64,000 nucleotides of DNA from Coturnix japonica (lineage: Eukaryota > Chordata > Aves > Galliformes > Phasianidae), in contig NC_029521.1 in assembly GCF_001577835.2 (NCBI RefSeq), positions 20,180,470-20,244,469 on the forward strand. The letters are read 5' to 3'. The translations under genes and the position numbers were made by a program. The notes beneath the pieces were generated by a model. It had not been told where the DNA came from. It did no database searches and saw only the letters and a list, made by a program, of their open reading frames with translations. Shown in pieces: positions 10,700 to 22,558 of the stretch (position 1 is the stretch's first letter; each line of letters opens with the position of its first letter).

Positions 10700-12175
10700 C
10701 TCACGGCTCCGGGCAGCGCCCGCTCGGCAACGCGTCGCTCCGCCCCGATGACGTCCGCGCCCGTCACGGGGCCGCCCCACGCCGGGAGTGGGAGCGCGGG
10801 GGGGGCGGCCAAGGCGGTGGCGGCCGGGGCCGAGCGGGGCCATGTGCTCCACGCGGAGCGACGTGCGGCGCGGCACGGCCACGAGGCGGGGAAACGAGTG
10901 GGGATGAACGCGGGGCGGACCCGCGTGGGGGAGATCAAGCGGGCGGGAACACGAGTGGGCGCGTGCGTATGCGTGGATTTGGGCGTGTTTCCTTGCACCC
11001 ACGCGTGGCACGGTGCACGCGTGCGCGGCAAACGGGGACGAGCCGCCCGTGCGCACATCCGTCATCCATCCGCGCGGGGGGACACACTCGTGTTAGCGGC
11101 GGCTCGTGGGCTGCGCCGTCCAATGAGCAGCGCTGTCAGACCCTCCCGGCTGACCCACCCCCCCCCGCTGCTGCGCATCACCTGAAACCGGCGCGGTGTC
11201 GGGTTCTCGCAGCTGGCGCCAGCCCCGCCGTGTGTCACGGCCAGGAAAAGGGGAGGGGGGGGGACACCGGCTGGCACCGTTCGGGCCGGGAGGGGGGCAC
11301 CCTTCAGCCCCGTTTCGTGCCTCAGTCCTCCCGTGCGTGGCGTTCGGCTCCGCGCGCAGCCCCGCGGGGGGGGCTCATCCCACGGGAGGAAGGGGGTGTG
11401 ACACGGGGCTCCCCCCGCGCCCGGCGCCGCACTGAGTGACAGCTCCCGCGGCCGGCACAGCGCCGGGACGGCCAATCCCCGCTGGCACCGACGGGCGAGA
11501 GGCGGCGCTGCTGTCACCCCCCCGTCTCCCCCCCCGCGTCCTCTCCATCCCCCCCGCGCCGACCGGTGTCTCTTTCGCAGGTGGCACCATGGGGACAGGT
11601 GAGGAGGGCACGGGGAGGGGGGGACGGAGGTGACAGGGGGACCCCAGCGCCGGGCGCCCCCTCGGGGGGGAGCGCCGTTGGAGCGCGGAAGGGTGGCCCT
11701 TGGGAGGGGGGGCTGCCGGGCGGCGGGGACACCGTGGAGGGGACGCACGCAGAGGAGACATCACTTATTTATGGAGGTCAGGCCGGGGCGAGCGAGGGGA
11801 GCTGGGAAAATCCCCCCCGTCCTTCTTTTGGGAATGGGGCGATTCTTGGGGCTCTGGGGGGCGGGGGGGCTCCGTGCTAATCCGCATCCCGTGGCTGAAG
11901 TCCCCGCTGTGCCGCCGGCGATCCCACTGGGAAGCGGCAGGTCGGGGCACCCGGGTTGCAGTGGAGGTGACGCCGTGACGCTCGCTGTCCCACTCAGGCT
12001 GTGCCGCCGGGACCCTTCCTGCTGCCCCCCGACCGGCCCCAGCGCTGCGCTGCTGAGGATCGCGCCCCAACCTGGGCATGTGCTGCGGGACGGTGCCACG
12101 GTCTCTCCCCGCTGGCGGGCAGCCCCGGCCCCGTGAGCACCCGGCGAGCCGCGGTCACACCGCTCGGCCGCCGCC
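10700..12175. promoter_or_regulatory. CpG island, shared SFXN3/PDZD7 promoter region
   Basis: About 1.5 kb of CG-dense sequence separates the divergent genes. A plausible acceptor at 11996-11997 (CTGTCCCACTCAG) suggests that PDZD7 has an upstream noncoding exon spliced to 11998. A GTGGCACCATGGGGACAG segment at 11581-11598 is flanked by AG and GT and could be a small upstream exon. These exons are tentative. In human the two genes share a compact bidirectional promoter. Confidence 0.5.
10705..10790 (-). other. SFXN3: SFXN3 5' noncoding exon (upper end approximate)
   Basis: The donor GCC|GTGAGTG ends an exon at 10705, which would splice to the acceptor just before the start codon (TTCTCCCAG, about 10501). 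The exon lies in a CpG island. Its start site is not determinable from sequence. Confidence 0.5.
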
Positions 12176-15100
12176 ATGGCCCAGGGCTGGGAGGACGCGG
12201 AGATGACGGCGGCCGGGCGGTCGCGGAGCTCCAGCAGTGAGGTCAGCCTGGCGCCCCGCTGCCTGCTCAGCAAACAGAGCCGCCTGCTCAACGGGGTCAC
12301 CCGCAGCGCCCGCGCCACGTCCCCTATGGGGCGCGTCATCCTCATCAACTCCCCCATCGAAGGTACGTGGGCACCCATCCGGACGGCTGTCCCCGCATAG
12401 GGGTGGCTGCGTCCCCCAGCACGGGTCTGAGCCGTCTGTCCCCGCAGCCAGCAGCAATGAGAGCGATGTCATCAACGCCATCACGGTGGAGAAGAGCACG
12501 GACGGCAAGCTGGGCTTTAGTGTCCGCGGTGGCTCCGAGCATGGACTGGGCATCTTCGTCAGCAAAGTGGAGGAGGGCAGCGCCGCCGGTAGGTGGCACT
12601 GAGCAAGGGGCAGATACATGCCACCAGGACACAGGGGAGCTGGGGGGGACATGGTGCCATGGTGGTGATGCCACCCTTCATGTCATCACCTGCATCAGAA
12701 ATCAGAAATCACAGAGTGGTTTGGGTTGGAAGGGACCTCCACCTTGTGCAGCTTGTTCCCACTGGGTTGGGATGAGACTGGGGGACACAGGGGAGGGAGC
12801 AGATCAACCTACTTAAGGACAGGTCAACCCACCTGGGAACAGGTCAACCTGCTCGGGAACGGGGCACCCAGCAAGGTTAGACTGGGTGCCCAACTGAGCT
12901 GCACACCCCTTGCAGAGCAGGCTGGGCTGTGCGTGGGGGACAAGATCACAGAGGTGAACAGCGTGAGCCTAGAGAACATCACCATGAGCAGTGCTGTCAA
13001 GGTCCTCACTGGCAACAACCGCCTCCGCATGGTGGTCCGGCGTATGGGCCGTGTGCCGGGCATCAAGTTCTCCAAGGAGAAGACAGCCTGGTGAGCAGGA
13101 CACCCACACCCCAAACCCAGCCCCATGGAATGGGGAGGCTTGGTGGGGGATGCTGGAGGGCAAGTAGGGACCCAGAGGTGGCAGACACTCTACTGGGTGA
13201 CATCAGTGTCCCACTGGATGACAAGAGATGCCTTCCCCCAATGCTGTGTCCGTGCCCCAGGGTGGATGTGGTGAACAGGCGGCTGGTGGTGGAGAAGAGT
13301 GGCTCAACACCATCAGAAAGTGGCTCTGAGGATGGTCTGCGGCGCATCGTCCACCTCTACACCACCTCTGATGATTACTGCCTGGGCTTCAATATCCGCG
13401 GAGGTCGGGAGTTCGGCCTTGGCATCTATGTCTCCAAGTATGGCCGCTCGTGTGTCCTCATCCTGGGGGGCACCAGGGGGACGCAGCACTCAGTTTCTAC
13501 TGTGACCACTCTGGGGCTGAACGTACCTTCCTGACTGATGCTGGTGCATCACGGCATTGGGTGCTGGGGTATCACCATGCTGGGTGCAGGTGCACCGAGA
13601 CTTTTGGTGTTGGGACACAGGGCTGCCTGGGCAGAATATTAGGGTCTCCATCCCCAATCTGTCCCTCTGTCACTCTAGGGTGGACCCTGGGGGGCTGGCA
13701 GAGCAGAATGGCATTCGGGTGGGCGACCAAGTCCTTGCAGCCAATGGAGTCAAGTTTGAAGACATAAGCCATAGCAAGGCGGTGGAGGTGCTCAAGGGGC
13801 AGACCCACATCATGCTTACCATCAAGGTACATGTCCAGCCCTATGGGGTTGGTGAGCCCCCATGTTGGCACTGTCCCAGCACATCCCAGGTGCCGGGGGG
13901 GTTGGCAAGGCCGTGAGCTGCTTGGGTTTCATGGCTGGTGGGAGAGGGATGCATTATTCATGGCTGGCACCCGGATCGGGTTCAGCCGGCACGCGCTGAC
14001 CCCTCGTCTTTTCCCTGTGTGTAGGAGACCGGCCGCTTCCCTGCCTACAAGGAGCTGGTGGCCGAGTACTGCTGGCTCAGCCGCTGTAAGGACCATGACA
14101 CTTGGGTACTGGGGGGGCACACGGTGGGCCTGGGGCCTCAGTGCAAAGATATCCAGAGGATCCCAATGGGGAGGGAGAAGGTCTGTGTGCCATGGGGTCA
14201 TGTGTGTCCTCTGTCCTGGGAGGGAATATGTGCCGTGGCCAGCATCTCTGCAGTCCCACTCGTCCCCATCCCTGCAGGGGACATGAAATCCCCAGGGACA
14301 CAAAGATGTCTGTGCCATGTCCCACAGCCCTGTGGTCCCATATGCCCCCCTCCCTTTGCAATACTAGCAGCCCACCTTCCTTGTGGCCCTATGGTCCCCA
14401 TGTCCCCATGTCCCTGTTCTTGAGGGATGTGAAGCTTCTGTGTTCCCTTGAGTCACCCCATGTCCCCCCAGCATGTCACCCTGTGTCCCCTGGTGTGTCA
14501 CCACCTGTCCCTGCCGTGCCTTGCAGTGACCAACGGGCAGCTGCAGCAGCTCTCTCAGACCTCGGAGACCAGCTCCTCCATCTCCTCCTACTCCTCGGGG
14601 CCACCGCCAGGGACAGTGAACGGGCTGGGGTCTGTGACCCCTGTGCCACCCACACGCACAGTGGACGTTGCCATCTCCACAGAGGATGGGCCGCGTCGGG
14701 GCTGGGCACGGGATCGTGCTGAACGGGCCATGCAGACAGAACCAGCCACCGAGGGGCTGCAGGAAACGCGGCGCACGGTGCGGCCCCCAGAGCTGCTGCG
14801 GGACACGGCCATCCGAGGCCAGGGTGCCCGCGAGCCCCCCGGCACCCACCCGCGCAGCACCTTCTCCCACTCCCCCAAAACGGCTCTGCTGTTGGCGCTG
14901 AGCCGGCCCCGGCAGCCCATCACACGTTCCCAGAGCGACCTCACAGTGGCTGGTAGGAATTCAGCACCCATAGTGCCCCAGCCCCAAACACTATTTTGGT
15001 GTTCCCCCCTTGCCCCCCGGTGCACCCCAACCTCCTGCTCTGTTCCCAGAGGAGAAGAGGAAGAAGAAGCCGGAGGGACAGGGGTCACGGGGGGCTACTC

Positions 15101-17382
15101 CCGGGCTGCACCGCTCCAAGACCCTCGTCAACCTCTTCTTCAAGGGTGGTCGCACCAGCAGCCAGAGCTGGGTACCCCCCAGCCCTGAGCCCCCCAGCTC
15201 CGAGCGCCGGGCACGCACCAAGTCCCCAGGGCGCCCTGATGGGGACAGAGGTACTGGGATGGGGTGAGGGGCTGGGCACAGAGCTCCACTGACAGGAGAC
15301 AAGGGTGGGGATGGGGTCCCTATGTGCACAATTTCACTGCCGCCCCAGTTGCTCACCCATCTCCATCTCCCTTGCAGTAGGTGCTGTGCAGAAGTTTGTC
15401 ATCCGGAGCCTGAAACGGGGTAATGGGGGTGGCTGTGGGGGGGTCCTGCATGCGCCTGTCCTTGCATGGTGTGGCCAAGAAAGGAGTGGGCACCAGGGTC
15501 CCCATCTCCGGTGCTTTGTGTGTGACTTTGGCATGGATCGAGCCCACATAGGTGTTTGAGGCTGGTATGGGGCAGTTGGCACTGGGTGTCCCTGCCTCAC
15601 TGACCCTCTGCTCTGCCCCCCTAGAGAAAAGCCGTCGTGGCCCCATCCCAGCCCCGTTCTGCAGCCTGGCCACCCCACAGCCCGACAGTGGTGATCCCGA
15701 GGCACGGCTTACACTTATCCAGGATACAGCAGCACGGCTGCTCAGCCCCGATGAGGTGACAGCTGTGCTCCGCCACTGCACTCGGGTACGGCACCATGGG
15801 CATCACCAGGAGGTAAATTGGGGCACGGGATTGGAGCTGACACCAACTCTATGCCTGCAGTACCTGCATGAGGGCGGCGTGGAGGACCTGGTGCGGCCAT
15901 TGCTTGCTATCCTGGACAGGCCCGAGAAGGTGCTGCTGCTGCGGGACGTCAGGTGGGCACTTGGTGCCACTGGAACGATTGGAGCCCTGCGCTCCGCTCA
16001 CAACACACTGTGAGCCCTGTTTGTCCTTACAGGAGTGTGGTGGCCCCCACAGACCTGGGACGCTTTGACAGCATGGTGATGCCGCTGGAGCTGGAGGCTT
16101 TTGATGCCCTCAAGAGCCGCTCAGGTAGAGCCCGGCATGGAGCTGGGGGTCAGAGTGGGAGGGTACCATCCTGACCCCACTGTTCCCCTCCTGCAGTGCG
16201 CTCGCCTGCCCTGCGCCCAGCCCACCACGATGTCACCCCCAAGCGACACCTCATCACGCCTGTGCCTGGTGCGTGCCCTGGGACAGGGGGGTTACAGGGG
16301 CAATTTGGGGAGGGGGGCTCCAAGGAAGGAGTGTGTACTCCAGGAAGAGGGATTCAGGGGTCCAATGGGGTGGTGCAAAGGATGCCAACCCTCTCTGAGC
16401 CCCTCTCACTGCAGATTACCGTGGAGGGTTCCTGCTGAAACCAGCAGGGGCCCCTGAACCAGAGGAAGCTGAGGGGCTGCCACAGAGCCCGGCCCGGCCG
16501 CGGGCCTCCCCAAGCCCCCGCCGACTACACCCCCGCGCCTACACCCCACTCCCTGACGTGCCAGTGGACGCCTACGCCTATGCCAGTGGCCCCTCACCCA
16601 CCTCTAGCCCCAGGCCCCCCAACTGGCTGCTGGCCGAGCCCCCGCACAGCCCCCAGCCCCAGGATGGGCGCTCCTCGGTGCTGGTGAAGCCCCGGAGAGG
16701 ACGGGCTCCCCTCACACTGGGAGGGGAGAGGGGGGCTGTACCCCTCGCCAATGGCCCCAGGGAGGAAGAGGAGGAGGAGGAGCGGCTGCTGACTGTCACC
16801 TTGTCCAAGCTGAAGCATTCACTGGGTAAGTGAGGGCCTCGTGGTTGGGGCATCAGCACCTTTGGGATGGTTGGGACCCCCTTAGCAAGGGATGGGTAAG
16901 CACACGGACAAAACATTGAGCACTGCCAGTTGCAGTTGCTTAGGACCTACCAAAACAGGGCAGAGAGAGGCTGTGCAGCCCAGGGATGGGGGTGCCATGG
17001 GGGTTCCCATGTTGTCTGAGAGCATCACGGTTCCACTGCAGGGATCAGCATCTCTGGTGGCATTGAATCACGGGCACAGCCGATGGTGAAGATTGAGAAG
17101 ATCTTCCCAGGAGGGGCCGCTTTCCTCAGTGGTGTCCTCAAGGTAGGGGGCAGCTCTGGGGGACCCAGACCCTCGTCCCTTCATCACTGAGTCCTCCTGC
17201 AACACATCTCATAACTTTCCTCTTGGCACCAGGCAGGGCATGAGCTGGTGTCAGTAGATGGAGAGAGCCTGCAGAACGTCACGCACCAGCGCGCCGTGGA
17301 CATCATCCGCCAGGCCTACCGCAACAAAGCCAAGGAGCCCATGGAGCTGGTGGTGCGGGTGCCTGCTGCCCCCCCGGAGTGA
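12176..17382 (+). CDS. PDZD7: PDZD7, PDZ scaffold of the Usher ankle-link complex
   Basis: A scaffold that binds ADGRV1, usherin and whirlin at stereocilia ankle links in hair cells (family knowledge). Sixteen coding exons: 12176-12362, 12448-12588, 12916-13090, 13261-13437, 13679-13826, 14025-14085, 14527-14952, 15050-15250, 15378-15419, 15625-15785, 15861-15952, 16033-16124, 16197-16268, 16415-16825, 17042-17142 and 17233-17382. They give 878 aa. PDZ1 is about 72-155 (LGFSVRGG), PDZ2 about 195-276 (LGFNIRGG), a harmonin-homology domain about 540-620 ([19 protein letters not shown]) and PDZ3 about 783-872 (LGISISGG). The start is in good context (GCCGCCATGG). The protein ends a few residues after PDZ3, whereas the long human form has a proline-rich tail (total about 1,030 aa). 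Intron 2 holds a CR1 remnant. Confidence 0.96.
12696..12775 (-). mobile_element. CR1 LINE 3'-end fragment
   Basis: Sequence around TTTGGGTTGGAAGGGACCTC preceded by ATCACAGAGTGG is the reverse complement of the CR1 3' terminus. It is short, diverged and lies in PDZD7 intron 2. Confidence 0.75.
12798..12860. repeat. Short tandem repeat of about 20 bases
   Basis: Three imperfect copies of a GGTCAACC-containing unit (AGATCAACC, AGGTCAACCCACC, AGGTCAACCTGCT) follow the CR1 fragment in PDZD7 intron 2. Confidence 0.5.
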
Positions 17383-17611
17383 CAGCACACCTCCCCAGGA
17401 ACCATCCTGCATCCCCATGGAGCTGGCTCACTCTGCACCGAGCTGCAGCCAGTCTCAGCCAGCAGGGACAAAGGGACCTGTGGGCACAGAGGGAAGGAGC
17501 AAAATGGGAGTGAGGTGGGGGCACGCTGGGGATAAGGGAGGAAGGCAGGCAGCCCAAACCCTGCTACAGATACATGGACACTGCCCTGAAAAACACAGCC
17601 AGGGGCTTGTC

Positions 17612-17617
17612 TTTAAT
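17612..17617 (-). terminator. LZTS2: Putative LZTS2 polyadenylation signal
   Basis: ATTAAA on the minus strand about 850 bases past the LZTS2 stop, inside the PDZD7 3' UTR. No AATAAA was found nearer on that strand. Moderate support only. Confidence 0.4.
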
Positions 17618-17673
17618 CAGTGTTTCCAGGTGGTACGAGGGCAAGCCGGGCTCTGGAAGTGGGACACAACAGA

Positions 17674-17679
17674 AATAAA
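17674..17679 (+). terminator. PDZD7: Putative PDZD7 polyadenylation signal
   Basis: AATAAA about 290 bases after the PDZD7 stop and the first canonical signal there. It lies past the putative LZTS2 signal on the other strand, so the two mRNAs may overlap at their 3' ends. Confidence 0.55.
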
Positions 17680-18464
17680 AGTACAAAAATACAACCCCCC
17701 CCAGCAGCCAGGGGTGAGCAAGCCAGAGCTGGGCATGGCCAGACTCTTCCTTTGGTTTGACCCCGTGGGCACACAGCCTGTCCCCATCCCTGGTGTCCCC
17801 GTGCTGGTGGCCAGCGCTGGCTCCTGGCACTAAGCCCCTCTTCCCACGCTGAGTGGGCTGGGAATCACAGGGGCATGGCTGGGCTTTTGGGGGGGGGCAC
17901 ACAGGGACAAGGGCACGGGGAAGGCACTAAGGGCAATGTGCCCCATGGTAGGGGTGAGGAGACCATGGCCAGACAGGGGGGTGAGTAAGGGGGAAGAGGT
18001 GTTTTTTGGTAGGTCCTATAAAAATAGAGTTATTTAAAATGGCACAGAAATGAATCCCCTGACAAACACGCTGGGGAAGGTGGGGGGGAAGGCTGCCATG
18101 AGCAGGGACATGGCACGCTGTCCCTATGGGAAGCAGCTGTGTGACAGTGCTGGGAGGGATGTGAGGGAGGTGACAACGCACCCTCCCCAAGGTGACCCTG
18201 GCTGAAGTCAGCACGCTAATCCCTGGCTGCTAAGAGGATCAGCAGGAACCAGCTTTGAGACATGGCACCCCCTCGGCTCCACAGCTCACGGGCACCCCCT
18301 GCCATGGTGCAGCCAACACAACCTCAACCTACACCGCGATGCTGGGGAGGGGGCAGCACCTGAGGTCCCCAATGCCCCCTCCCAGTGCATAGCAGTGGTA
18401 AGCGGGAACACCCGCTCTCAGCCCCACAGCTCCCAACATCCCAGGGGCTGTGGCAGGCAGTGTC

Positions 18465-21076
18465 TCAGATCTCAGTGGCCGTGATCTCCTCAAAGGGCAG
18501 ATCGGGGCCGGGGGTCTCGCAGGGTTCTGTCGGGGGTTCCTCTCCCTGCAGCCGGAGGTGTTGCAGCCGCTGCTCCAGGCGCCGGTTGCGGCGGTACATC
18601 TGCACGTAGTTCAGCTGCAGCTGCTTCTGGTACTGGATCACCTTCTCCTTCTCTCCCTGCCACGTGCTGCGCTCCTGCTCGAAGGCGTCCCGCTGCTCCT
18701 GCCCGCGCTGCCGCTCCAGGGCCACCTCTGCCCGCAGCCTCTCCAGCTGCCGCTGCAGCCCCGCCATGCCCCGCAGCTCCTCACCGGACTCGGGGCAGCC
18801 CTCGCTGGGCTGAGGGCAGCATCCTCGGGCGGCATCCCGCAGCCCGGCCACCTCCTGCTCCAGACGGCCCGCTTTGGCACGGAACAGGTCAGCCTCGCTC
18901 TTGCGTCGCTGCAGTTCATTGGCGCACACCTCCAGCTCCAGTGCCTTCAGCCGGGCGGCCTCCTGCAGCCCCCGTGCCTGCTGCTCACCTGCCTGCAGCT
19001 CGGCCCGCGCCTCGCGCAGCTGCGCTCGCAGCACCAGCAGTTCCGTACCGCGCTGCGCCAGTTCTGCCTGCGACTCCTTCAGCTGCTGCTTCAGCAGGGA
19101 GATCTCACCCGACTTCTGGCACACCTGTGGACAGCAGATGCTCAGGCACCGGCCACGGCCCCACCCTGGCCCCCGAGTGACAGGGACACCACGGTTGTTC
19201 CCAGCATAGCTCACCTCCCACTTGGTCTCCTCCAGCCGTGGCCCCAGCTCAGTGTGCTCCCGCTGGAAGGATGCGCAGCGACGCTCCAGCAGCTCCCGCT
19301 CCTGCAGCAGCTGAGCAAAGTCCTCCTGCAGTTGCTTCTTCTCCTGCTGCAGCTGCAGCACCTGGAGCTGCAGGACCTGCTGCCCACGCTGCGCCTGCTG
19401 GGCCGCCTGTCGCACCTGGGCCGCACAGCGCTGCCGCAAACCCTCCAGCTCCTGCTCACAGCGACGCTGCTTCTCTTCATACACCTGGGCACAGGCACAC
19501 GCTGAGATGGGACATCCCACATCCCACACCACCTCCATGTCTCCCCAAGTCAGCATCTACAATCTCCATGGGGTTCCCCAGACACATCACTGCATGCATA
19601 ACCCAAATCTACACAATAGGACTATATGGGCACCCCCAGCCCTGAGAGCTCCCCTGGTTCTCCTTACCCTTATATGGTTCTTACCTGGCAGATGGCCACC
19701 TCATTCTCATCCAGGCTGTCCCGCAGCTGCTGCAGCTCGGCCTCCCTCTCCCGCAGCTTGTCCTCCAGTTCACGCACCAGCAGAACCTCCTCACCAGGCA
19801 GCGGCGAGCGCCCGCAGGAGCCACTCTCGGAGGAGGGCCGGCCCCGGCCACTCAGCGAGCCCGTGCTTTTGCTGGAGGATGAGCGCCCACTGTCCGAGTT
19901 GGAGGGGCCGGCTGGTGGGCGGTAGCCACCTGGGGGCTCAGGGTGGCTGTGAGGGGTGGCTGTGAGGTTGCCAGGCTCAGTATGTTGGCTGCAGCCTGTG
20001 CTGTAGGTGGGCAGGCTGGACAGAGAGTTGCGTCCCGAGTCTGAGAGCGTGCCTGAGTGGCTGCTGGTGCGGCAGCTCAGTGAGCCAGGCTTGTCGGCCC
20101 CGGTGGTCCCCAGCAGGTGGGTGAGGCTCACCTGGCTCTCTGATAATGCTGCAGCCCCTGGACGTACCCCTTGGCTGGCCGGGCCCGGAGCAGCCCTGAC
20201 TTTGGGTACCACCGGTTTGAATGCCATAGGGCGGATCAGGGTCTTCTCCACATTCTGCAAGGCAAAAGAGGAGAGAGTGGGATCTGGGGACCAGGTACAC
20301 TCCAGAGGTGGCCTGGCAGATGCTGGGGATGCTGCCAGAGCACCAGGGAGGACTTGGTAACCCCACCAATTCTGCTCCCACCCAACACCTCAGAGTGTCA
20401 CAGCTCTATAGAAGATGACCACTAGGTGCCCTCTGCTCCATGCAGCAGTTTCAGACAGGCTCCCACACACACATGGCCACTCCTGACATGAGGAAGAGGG
20501 CAGCAGGAGCACAGAGATCACCACCACCCCCAGCGACATGGACCATGTGCTCTCTCTATGCATGCACCAGCACGTCTCCCCAAGCCCAGCAGCCCCAGTG
20601 CAGCACAGGGCTGAGCAGATCCCCCAGCACTGCTTCCACCTTACCTCTTCTAGCTTGCCAGAGACAGGGACAAGCTTGGGGGGCGGCCCCCGGATGCCAC
20701 CACTTGGGGCTTGTTCATCCCGTGCCTCGTCTGAGTCGCTGCAGGGGCTGACGGGAGAGGCTGCCTCCAGCCACTCCCCATGAAAAACTTCATTGGTGTA
20801 GGCATGGGCAGTGGCTGAGCACGGCTTCTTGGGGGGCAAAGTGTGGAGCAGGGGATCCGGGGGGCTGGCTCGCAGCAGCGTATCCTGCACACGGAAGGAA
20901 CCACCAGCACCAGCAGGCTGGCAGGAGCGATCGTGGCATGGTCGGCTGGCAATCAGGCTGCCCACACTGCCCATGGTGCCGTGGGTGGGCAGGGGGGAGC
21001 GGGTGGCAGTGCGGAGCTGGGCAGCAGCCTCAGGCGTGGCCTCGATGGAAACTGGCAGTGTCTGCACAATGGCCAT
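18465..21076 (-). CDS. LZTS2: LZTS2, leucine zipper tumour suppressor 2 (LAPSER1)
   Basis: A FEZ1/LZTS-family coiled-coil protein. The mammalian protein binds katanin and beta-catenin and restrains Wnt signalling (family knowledge). Four coding exons: 20645-21076, 19685-20254, 19215-19484 and 18465-19124. All junctions are phase 0 and give 643 aa; human is about 669. The N-terminus MAIVQTLPVSIEATPEAA, the junction motif PPPKLVPVSGKLEE, the Ser-rich run GTLSDSGRNSLSSLPTYSTG and the very C-terminus EEITATEI are diagnostic. A long Gln/Glu/Leu-rich coiled coil runs from about residue 310 to 625. The ATEI end fits a class I PDZ ligand. An in-frame upstream extension is described separately. LZTS2 is convergent with PDZD7. 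Confidence 0.96.
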
Positions 21077-21852
21077 GGCAGGGGGGCCCCCAGCGGGCAG
21101 GGGGGCGCAGGCAGCCTGTAAAAGAAAGGCAACGTGAGGCCTTAAGCAATAAACTCACTCACTCATCCCATAGGACACCAATGAATATAGGACCCCCATA
21201 ATGGCGCAGGCAGATGTGGGATGGCTGCAAGAGATATGCCGGGCATGAGCAGGCGTCGAGCAGAACAGCATAAAGCTGGGATTAGCCGGAGCAGGGGGAG
21301 GCACGGGGCATGCAGGGGGCTCACGCAGCACCAGTGCTCCCGTGCAGGGCCCAAAGGAAGAGCCCCACAGGGGCAGCCCCATGCACTCAGCAGGGTCCCC
21401 ACTGCGTAGCAGTCACGGTGCCTTCTCTGCCCCACTGCTCCCGGTCCTGCACCCCTGCTCTGCCCCACAGCGCTGCCTACACTGCCATACCTCAGCTCCA
21501 GCCTCAGAGAGACGCCCCAAACACCTCATCCTGAAGCATCCTCCTCCCCAACCCCCCCAACCCCGGCACCAACATCACCCCGCTCCCCAATCCCGTCCCT
21601 ACACCCCTCTCTCCCACAGCTCACGGTCCCCACTCCGCCCCCTCCCCCCGCCCTGGAGCTCCACACCGACGCGTCCCCCCGGGCCGAGCCGGACCCACCC
21701 GGGCCGGGCCGCCCCATGATGCGCTCGGGCCGCCGCGCTCCGCCCGCCGCGCTGGCACCGCCCCGGGGCCGCCCCCCGCTTCCACCGCCCCCAGCATCAC
21801 CCCGGGGTGACGCCGGGCCCCCTCTCCCGTTGCGGGTCGCCCCGCTTCTCAC

Positions 21853-21906
21853 CTGGCCGGCCGCGGCCCATCCGTCCGGCGGGTCCCGGCCCGACTCCGC
21901 CGCCCC
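21853..21906 (-). other. LZTS2: Candidate upstream LZTS2 exon, open in frame
   Basis: Bounded by an acceptor (CCGGCTCAG) and a donor (CAG|GTGAGAAG). It has 54 bases, a multiple of three, with no stop codon, and would join phase 0 to the acceptor at 21116-21117 before the coding exon. It could equally be a plain 5' UTR exon. Confidence 0.4.
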
Positions 21907-22261
21907 CTGAGCCGGGAAAAGGAAGAGAGAGCGGGGTCAGGGCCGCCCCCCCCCGTCCCTCCTCTCCGTAGCGCCCCACTGTGTCCCCGCGGGTCCCACC
22001 GGCCCGTTCCGGCCCAGGCCCGGCCGCCCTCGCTCACGCTCCGCTCCGCACCGCCGCTCTCCGCCGGCCCGGCCCGCGCCAGGCCCCGCCCGCCCCGCCG
22101 CCCCCGGCCCCCGGCCCCGCGGCGGATGGGAGGCGGCAGGGGGTTGCCCTACGGCCGGGCCGCGGGGCAGCGACGGCAGCGAAGGGCCCTCAGGGGGCGG
22201 CAGGGCCTCAGCCCGCACCACGGCCCCGCAGGCAGCACGGGGGGGGCTGCGTCCCGCTCAC

Positions 22262-22285
22262 CTCCACATCCCCGTCCTCCGCCAT
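22262..22285 (-). other. LZTS2: Candidate first coding exon of an extended LZTS2 (MAEDGDVE)
   Basis: An ATG in excellent context (GCCCATGGCG) is followed by eight codons and a consensus donor (GAG|GTGAGCGG). Joined to 21853-21906 and to the 39 in-frame bases before the MAIVQT start, it adds 39 residues to LZTS2 without a stop. It lies in the LZTS2 CpG island. Splicing is inferred, not shown. Confidence 0.35.
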
Positions 22286-22552
22286 GGGCCCGGCTCCCGG
22301 CGCGGCGGCCAATGCCTCCTCCCGGCCCCACGCGTGGGAGCCGTGGGGCGCGGTGGCGGGGAGGTGCCCGGTGCTGGGTCAGCGCTGGGGCGGGAGGTGT
22401 GTGTGTGCGTGGGGCCATGGGGCCCCGCTGTGCCGTCCTGCCCCACGCACAGCATGGACACGGGGCTGAATGGGACCCAAAGTTGGAGGGATGGGGGATG
22501 GGAGCACGGGGACGCTCATGCAGCGAAGGACAAACAGCTTGAACAGCTCTGC

Positions 22553-22558
22553 TTTAAT
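22553..22558 (-). terminator. TWNK: Putative TWNK polyadenylation signal
   Basis: ATTAAA on the minus strand, about 400 bases past the TWNK stop. An AATAAA on the plus strand overlaps it, but no plus-strand gene ends here. Confidence 0.45.

Larger units (their letters stand above)
21600..22360 (-). promoter_or_regulatory. LZTS2: CpG-island promoter of LZTS2
   Basis: CG-dense sequence with several candidate 5' splice donors (about 21852, 22036 and 22261), typical of a TATA-less promoter with alternative leader exons. It lies only about 200 bases beyond the putative TWNK 3' end. Confidence 0.5.

Noticed and set aside
10204-11439. 411-codon open frame across SFXN3 and its CpG island
   Set aside because: Antisense to SFXN3 exons and low-complexity Gly/Arg/Pro beyond them. 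SFXN3 exons explain the conserved part.
18450-19505. 351-codon Leu/Gln-rich frame opposite LZTS2
   Set aside because: Shadow of the coiled-coil codons of LZTS2 on the other strand.
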